From: Rhodospirillaceae bacterium UBA4479
Lineage (GTDB): Bacteria > Pseudomonadota > Alphaproteobacteria > Rhodospirillales > Casp-alpha2
Assembly (NCBI GenBank): GCA_002389175.1
Contig: DGNZ01000067.1
Coordinates: 1 to 5,249 of the forward strand
DNA: 5,249 nucleotides
Direction: 5' to 3'
In this document: positions 1 through 5,249 of the stretch, one piece after another
How the letters are laid out: each line of letters begins with the position of its first letter
How positions within the stretch are numbered: position 1 is the first letter of the stretch
The notes under the pieces: model-generated
What the model was told of the DNA's origin: nothing
The model's input: the letters and a program-made list of their open reading frames with translations, nothing else
The model's database searches: none
Translations under genes and position numbers: made by a program

Positions 1-580
1 GATGCCGCATGCGCTGATCGGCTACGCCGGATCCACGTTGAAAGCGGCAGAAATGTTTGTCGAAACATTCCCCGACGAGCCATTAACTGTACTCGTCGAT
101 TACTTCGGCCAGGAAATCACCGATGCGCTGACCGTATGTCGCCGCTACCCGGCGATGGCCACCAGCGGGCGGATATCGATCCGCCTTGATACCCACGGCG
201 GACGTTTTGTCGAAGGTTTGGACCCGCAGGCATCCTATGATGTGCTGGAACGCCATGCGCCGAATGCCATCCGACGGTATCGGAACGATGCAGAACTGCG
301 CTATTTAACGGGAACAGGCGTGTCGGCGGCAGCGATTTTCCATCTGCGTGAAAATCTGGACCGCAATGGTTTCGATCAGGTGAAGATCGTTGTTTCCAGT
401 GGCTTCGATGTTGAGAAATGCAAAGTCATGGCCGATGCCAGCGCGCCGATTGATATCGTCGGGACGGGATCGTTCTTACCCAACAAATGGACGGAAACCT
501 ACGCGACCGCAGACATCGTTGATTACGATGGCCAGCCATCGGTTAAAATCGGCCGCGAATTCCTGATCCGTAAGCTTTAA
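1..580 (+). CDS. pncB: Nicotinate phosphoribosyltransferase, C-terminal part (5'-truncated by window edge)
   Basis: This enzyme condenses nicotinate with PRPP to give nicotinate mononucleotide, the entry step of the Preiss-Handler NAD salvage route, in the cytoplasm. The reading frame is open from the window edge; base 1 is the third base of a codon, so the gene begins upstream and the ATG at base 2 is internal. The 192 visible residues start with MPHALIGYAGST, which resembles the family's GT-x-x-H segment carrying the histidine phosphorylated in characterised NAPRTases (alignment by eye). They continue with RLDTHGGRF (the substrate-binding strand, where many relatives have DSGD), VVSSGFDVEK, and a phosphate-binding-like IDIVGTGSFLP. 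The C-terminus VKIGREFLIRKL looks complete. The stop codon lies 3 bases before a compound palindromic repeat that may serve as its terminator. The nearby nadE supports the assignment. A related quinolinate-type phosphoribosyltransferase is less likely. Confidence 0.88.
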   Translation, partial: MPHALIGYAGSTLKAAEMFVETFPDEPLTVLVDYFGQEITDALTVCRRYPAMATSGRISIRLDTHGGRFVEGLDPQASYDVLERHAPNAIRRYRNDAELRYLTGTGVSAAAIFHLRENLDRNGFDQVKIVVSSGFDVEKCKVMADASAPIDIVGTGSFLPNKWTETYATADIVDYDGQPSVKIGREFLIRKL

Positions 581-583
581 GAG

Positions 584-692
584 CCCCCTCACCTGTCCTC
601 TCCCCCGCTTCGCAAGGGAGAGGGACCCTGTATGCAAATGAGTCGTTCTCATCCCTCTCCCCCTTTGGGGGGGGAGAGGTTAGGTGAGGGGG
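584..692. repeat. Compound palindromic repeat, copy A (109 bp)
   Basis: The outer arms CCCCCTCACCT (584-594) and AGGTGAGGGGG (682-692) form a perfect 11-bp inverted repeat. Inside are two further hairpins: CCTCTCCC/GGGAGAGG (597-604 with 616-623) and CCTCTCCCCC/GGGGGAGAGG (654-663 with 670-679). The whole could fold as a three-way structure: one outer stem carrying two stem-loops. A second copy in opposite orientation lies at 5145-5249. The element has no coding capacity and resembles the REP/BIME or small MITE-like intergenic repeats common in proteobacteria; I cannot name the family. It starts 3 bases after the pncB stop and ends 1 base before the stop codon of the convergent gene. It could therefore act as a bidirectional transcription barrier, although neither hairpin is followed by a T-run as in a canonical intrinsic terminator. 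Confidence 0.9.
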
Positions 693-693
693 G

Positions 694-1704
694 TTAACCC
701 GTCACCACGCGCTTGAGCGTTGTCAGAGCCACTGCCACGGCATCGCGGCCATGGCGTTTGATCATCCGTTCTCGGCCTTTTTCTGACGACATGACTTTGC
801 GCAAATTGCTGAACAAGGCATCTAGCATTCGGCGAAGACCGGGTTCTGACAGGCTCCACGCGCGTTCACCCGCAGATGCATCATCGGCAGGTGGCGTCAG
901 ATTGGAATTTACCAAATCCAAATACCATTTCACGCGCTTGTCGAAATCCTGAAAGCCCGAAGCAAGGATCAACTGCGCGTCCAAACTGACGGTCAGCGCA
1001 TCTTTTTCGTTGTAGAACATTTCCCAATCGAACGGTGTGTCATCCAAATCAGCCTGGATGCGGGCGACAATGCCCTCGCACCGTTCGTGGTATCGGCCGA
1101 CGGTTTCAGGGCCCAACAACATACTGGTGGCCTGATAGAACCCGGGCAGCAGACGTCGGTGCACCGATTTCCGCCCTGCCGGTTCTTTGAGCAAATGAGA
1201 GAACTGCTTCACCATCAAGCGCGAGAACGGATTGGCGCGCTCTAAATTCCATTTTTGTTGATCGATGGCCGCCGCGTAGTCTTCGAGGGCTGATTCAAAC
1301 TGCGCTTCGATCTGTTGCGATTTTGCGGCCAGTTCTTGTTCCATCACGTCGATGTCTTGTAACGACAACGTGCCGCCATTTTGAATCGCCTTTTGGCGCA
1401 AACTGCCAACGACAGACCCCATCGTATCCGCCACCATGGCCTTGCTCACATCCTTGGATGACGCAGGGTTTTTGACCTTTGGCGCAGGTTTTGGCGCGGG
1501 CTTGGCTGCCACGGGCTGGGGCTGCGGGGCGGGAGTCGCTTGAACAGGGGCTGGCATGGGTTTGCCGGACTCGGCCTCGATCACGCGGGGTTTTTGACGC
1601 AACTTGGCCGACGCATCCGTCAGACCGCCGCCAGCAACAGATTTTCTCTGAGCCGCAGGGTCGCCAAACATCACAACTTCAGTTTTATCAGGTGATTTTA
1701 CCAT
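694..1704 (-). CDS. Conserved-looking protein of unknown function, 336 aa, with Pro/Ala/Lys-rich linker
   Basis: I do not recognise this protein. It has no signal peptide and no hydrophobic stretch long enough for a membrane span, so it is probably cytoplasmic. Residues 1-48 are polar and without evident fold. Residues 49-78 are a low-complexity linker rich in Pro, Ala, Gln and Lys (APQPQPVAAKPAPKPAPK). Residues about 85-155 look helical, with a Gln/Glu-rich stretch (MEQELAAKSQQIEAQFESAL) that could form a coiled coil. Residues 156-336 appear to be a compact alpha-helical domain containing RANPFSRLMVKQFSHLL and a basic C-terminus. Codon use and GC match the neighbours, which supports a real gene. 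The start at 1704 has only a weak, closely placed TAAGG 4 bases upstream; Met12 is an alternative start. The gene is divergent from nadE and convergent with pncB. Its stop codon abuts repeat copy A. It could be an adaptor or scaffold-like protein, but nothing here shows that. Confidence 0.8.
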   Translation of the reverse strand: MVKSPDKTEVVMFGDPAAQRKSVAGGGLTDASAKLRQKPRVIEAESGKPMPAPVQATPAPQPQPVAAKPAPKPAPKVKNPASSKDVSKAMVADTMGSVVGSLRQKAIQNGGTLSLQDIDVMEQELAAKSQQIEAQFESALEDYAAAIDQQKWNLERANPFSRLMVKQFSHLLKEPAGRKSVHRRLLPGFYQATSMLLGPETVGRYHERCEGIVARIQADLDDTPFDWEMFYNEKDALTVSLDAQLILASGFQDFDKRVKWYLDLVNSNLTPPADDASAGERAWSLSEPGLRRMLDALFSNLRKVMSSEKGRERMIKRHGRDAVAVALTTLKRVVTG

Positions 1705-1803
1705 ATGACCTTAAGAATACGTTGAAATGGAAAGGAAATACCAGCTTCGGATTCTACGAATATGTTTCACTTCATTTCTTCGTTCCCGGAACATCTCATC
1801 GTC

Positions 1804-1832
1804 TTGTCTGAAAGGCCCAGCCAGAGTAATAC
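1804..1832 (+). promoter_or_regulatory. Candidate sigma-70-type promoter of nadE-cysS
   Basis: TTGTCT (1804-1809) and TAATAC (1827-1832) are separated by exactly 17 bases and are good matches to the -35 (TTGACA) and -10 (TATAAT) hexamers. A transcript starting the usual 7 or so bases after the -10 box would begin at about 1839, the A of the nadE ATG. No Shine-Dalgarno sequence precedes that ATG, which fits a leaderless or nearly leaderless message. The rest of the divergent intergenic region (1705-1803) is AT-richer than the genes. I found no convincing promoter there for the leftward gene. The call rests on sequence match only. Confidence 0.45.
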
Positions 1833-1838
1833 CACATC

Positions 1839-3502
<1,664 letters not shown>

Positions 3503-3503
<1 letters not shown>

Positions 3504-4957
3504 TGACGAACGACACGATCCGCATTTTTGATACCCTGGCCCGCGAAAAGCGCCTCTTTGCGCCCATCGACCCGGCGAACGTGCGCATGTATGTCTGTGG
3601 CCCGACGGTGTATGACAAGGCGCACATCGGCAATGCGCGCCCCATCGTCGTGTTCGACGTGATGGCCCGATTGCTGCGTCATGTGTATGGCACGGACAAC
3701 GTCACCTACGTGCGCAACATCACCGATCTGGACGATAAGATTAATGCCCGTGCGCATGAACGCGGCATCTCCATCCGCGACCTGACCGATGACACCATCG
3801 ACGTGTTTCATGCCGACATGGCGGCGTTGAATGATCTGGGACCGGATATAGAGCCGCGTGCCACCGACTTCATCGAAGAGATGAAGGAGATGATCGAGGT
3901 CCTGATTGAAAAGGGCTACGCGTACGTCGAACAGGATCACGTCCTGTTTAGCGTCACCTCGATGGATGATTACGGTCTATTATCCAGGCGCAAACGCGAC
4001 GAGCTGATCGCGGGCGCTCGGGTCGAAATCGCACCCTATAAACGCGACGCCGCCGATTTTGTGCTGTGGAAACCATCGGACCCAGACAAGGGTGAACCCG
4101 CATGGGACAGCCCCGCAGGTATCAAAACATCCGGTCGTCCCGGCTGGCATTTGGAATGCTCTGCGATGAGCAAAAAAACATTGGGCAATGTGTTCGACAT
4201 TCATGGCGGTGGGCTCGATCTGATCTTCCCACATCACGAAAACGAAATCGCCCAGTCGCGGTGTGCACACGACACCGACGTGATGGCGAACTACTGGATG
4301 CACAACGGCTACCTGATGGCCGAGGGCGAGAAGATGTCGAAATCTCTCGGCAACTTCTACACCGTGAACGAGTTGCTTGAGGAATTTCCGGGCGAAGCGA
4401 TCCGGTTGCTGCTGTTGAAAACCCACTACCGTCAGCCGCTGGATTTCACCAAAGATGGTTTGGCCGAAGCCAAGCGCGAGCTGGATCGATTTTACCGCGC
4501 TATTGATATGATGACTGTCTCTGCCAAACGTGAAGAGTGGTCTATAGAAAAGGCTGCAGATGATCCTGAAATCACTATTGCTTCTGATATTTTGGAAGCA
4601 TTATCCGACGATTTAAACACGCACCTCGCAATATCCATATTACATACTATAGCTGATCAGGCATTTGCAGATCAGGATAGCAATCCGGTTGGAATAGCAC
4701 TGAAACTCGCTGAACTTCGGAAATCAGCAGCTGTTTTAGGCCTGCTCCAACAAGACCCCGAAGACTGGTTCAAATGGCAACCCGCGTCTTCTGCCGATGG
4801 CCTCAGTGATGACGAAATTGACGCCAAGATCACCGCCCGTGCCGAAGCTCGCGCCAATAAAGACTTCGCCGCATCCGATGCGATCCGCGATGAGTTGTTG
4901 GCGGCAGGGATTATCCTCGAAGATGCCGCCGGACAAACAACCTGGCGCCGGGGTTAG
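3503..4957 (+). CDS. cysS: Cysteinyl-tRNA synthetase (class I)
   Basis: It attaches cysteine to tRNA-Cys with ATP, in the cytoplasm, and is normally essential. The 484 residues are close to the bacterial norm (461 in E. coli). The catalytic Rossmann domain carries the HIGH-type signature as HIGN (41-44) just after YVCGPTVYD, and the KMSKS loop at 277-281. The four zinc ligands that select cysteine are all present: Cys32, Cys219 (WHLECSAM), His244 and Glu248 (PHHENE). The DALR-type helical region follows (about 345-415, with EALSDDLNT), then the C-terminal part with ARAEARANKDFAASDAIRDEL. The start shares its A with the nadE stop (TGATG), and no Shine-Dalgarno is visible, so translation is probably coupled to nadE. 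Bases about 4500-4740 are odd: GC falls to about 41% against about 56% just before, with five ATA and four TTA codons, while the remaining roughly 400 codons have one of each. The frame and conserved residues are intact there. Confidence 0.98.
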
Positions 4958-4961
4958 CTTT

Positions 4962-4978
4962 CCCCCCCTCACACTAAC
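4962..4978. repeat. Possible remnant of the compound repeat's outer arm
   Basis: Five bases after the cysS stop, the sequence CCCCCCCTCACACTAAC resembles the left end of copy B (CCCCCTCACCTAAC) with small changes. It could be a decayed or truncated end of the same element. It is short and low in complexity, so chance similarity is possible. Confidence 0.25.
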
Positions 4979-4994
4979 AAAAAATCTACACAAT

Positions 4995-5060
4995 CGTCAT
5001 TCCCGCGAAGGCGGGAATCCAATTCCATACAAATAGACCCCCGCCTTCGCGGGGGTGACG
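4995..5060. repeat. Palindromic repeat pair, CGTCA...TGACG (66 bp)
   Basis: The element opens with CGTCA and closes with TGACG. Each half is itself a perfect hairpin with a 4-base loop: ATTCCCGC-GAAG-GCGGGAAT (4999-5018) and ACCCCCGC-CTTC-GCGGGGGT (5037-5056). The two halves are also near-inverse copies of each other (CGCGAAGGCGGG against CCCGCCTTCGCG), so one large hairpin is an alternative fold. Such ATTCCCGCG-type intergenic palindromes are, to my knowledge, widespread in proteobacterial genomes. It lies 37 bases after cysS and may slow transcription or protect the 3' end of the nadE-cysS transcript, but it lacks a T-run. Confidence 0.85.
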
Positions 5061-5075
5061 AAGGGATATTAACAA

Positions 5076-5125
5076 CGTCGCCCTGAATACCCGCTTACGC
5101 GAGCACAGGCTCGATTCAGGATCTC
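5076..5125. repeat. Palindromic repeat, CCTGAAT/ATTCAGG type
   Basis: CCTGAAT (5082-5088) and ATTCAGG (5114-5120) form a perfect 7-bp inverted repeat. Immediately inside its right arm is a second hairpin, CGAGC-ACAG-GCTCG (5100-5113). The element begins with CGTC like the preceding repeat and ends ATCTC. It resembles the CGTC...CCTGAA...TTCAGGATCTC palindromes I recall from alphaproteobacterial intergenic regions, here with an enlarged centre. No coding function is evident. Confidence 0.6.
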
Positions 5126-5144
5126 ATTCAGATTACTCAAAAAG

Positions 5145-5249
5145 CCCCCTCACCTAACCTCTCCCCCCAAAGGAGGAGAGGGATGAGATCGAGTTATGTT
5201 GATACAGGGTCCCTCTCCCCTACAGCGTGGGGGAGAGGACAGGTGAGGG
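5145..5249. repeat. Compound palindromic repeat, copy B (inverted relative to copy A, cut by window end)
   Basis: This is the reverse-complement counterpart of the repeat at 584-692. The outer arm CCCCCTCACCT (5145-5155) pairs with AGGTGAGGG (5241-5249), which runs into the window edge; about two more G bases are expected beyond it. Inner hairpins are CCTCTCC/GGAGAGG (5158-5164 with 5175-5181) and CCTCTCCCC/GGGGAGAGG (5212-5220 with 5230-5238). When reversed, it shares with copy A the long end blocks and the internal GGGAGAGGGACCCTGTAT and TCTCATCCCTCTCC segments. The hairpin loops and the 19-base spacer between them differ. Conserved stems with variable loops suggest selection on, or mobilisation through, the folded structure. 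Confidence 0.9.

Noticed and set aside
713..952. Rightward open frame opposite the 3' end of the unknown gene
   Set aside because: It is short, Arg/Ser-rich and antisense to a longer frame with better protein character.
1782..1792. GTTCC-C-GGAAC palindrome between the divergent genes, considered as an operator
   Set aside because: Only five bases per arm, a single occurrence, and no regulator gene nearby; such a palindrome is expected by chance at this frequency.
1479..1811. Rightward open frame overlapping the start of the unknown gene and the divergent region
   Set aside because: Most of it is antisense to the linker-coding part of the 336-aa gene, and the remainder crosses AT-rich promoter DNA. 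Its composition is not protein-like.
1705..1838. Riboswitch or leader upstream of nadE
   Set aside because: The region is short, no extended pairing pattern was found, and the best promoter candidate leaves no room for a leader RNA.
4797..5036. Rightward open frame running from the end of cysS into the intergenic region
   Set aside because: It overlaps cysS in another frame, and its tail (RHSREGGNPIP) is the usual spurious translation of the ATTCCCGCGAAGGCGGGAAT palindrome.
4995..5125. CRISPR array suggested by successive hairpin repeats
   Set aside because: The units differ in sequence and length and have no regular spacers; they are separate palindromic elements.

Overview
The window looks like ordinary chromosomal housekeeping DNA from an alphaproteobacterium, perhaps a marine or environmental Rhodospirillales-type organism. 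This is inferred from moderate GC content (coding DNA about 55-58% in the stretches I counted), the style of the NAD and aminoacyl-tRNA proteins, and the GC-rich palindromic repeats between genes. Genus and species cannot be read from the sequence.

Layout: (1) Bases 1-580 hold the 3' part of a rightward nicotinate phosphoribosyltransferase gene (pncB). (2) Bases 581-693 are almost entirely a compound palindromic repeat, copy A, filling the gap between two convergent genes. (3) Bases 694-1704, leftward, encode an unrecognised 336-residue protein with a Pro/Ala/Lys-rich linker and a mostly helical C-terminal part. (4) A 134-bp divergent intergenic region (1705-1838) carries a good promoter candidate for nadE, placed so that the transcript would begin at or beside the ATG. 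(5) nadE (1839-3503), a glutamine-dependent NAD synthetase, and cysS (3503-4957), cysteinyl-tRNA synthetase, run rightward, share one base at TGATG, and are probably one operon. (6) The last 292 bases contain no gene. They hold three kinds of palindromic repeat, ending with a second, inverted copy (B) of the repeat at 584-692.

How the genes fit: PncB makes nicotinate mononucleotide from nicotinate, and NadE amidates nicotinate adenine dinucleotide to NAD in the last step of the same (Preiss-Handler) route. The NadD step between them is not in the window. CysS supplies Cys-tRNA and appears to be linked to nadE by operon position, not by pathway. The unknown gene lies between the two NAD genes on the opposite strand; its location alone does not establish a role in NAD metabolism.

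I see no CRISPR array, transposase, phage gene, defence system, tRNA or rRNA. The points most worth a second look are an AT-rich, rare-codon patch inside cysS, the inverted pair of compound palindromes, the possible leaderless start of nadE, and the unknown protein.
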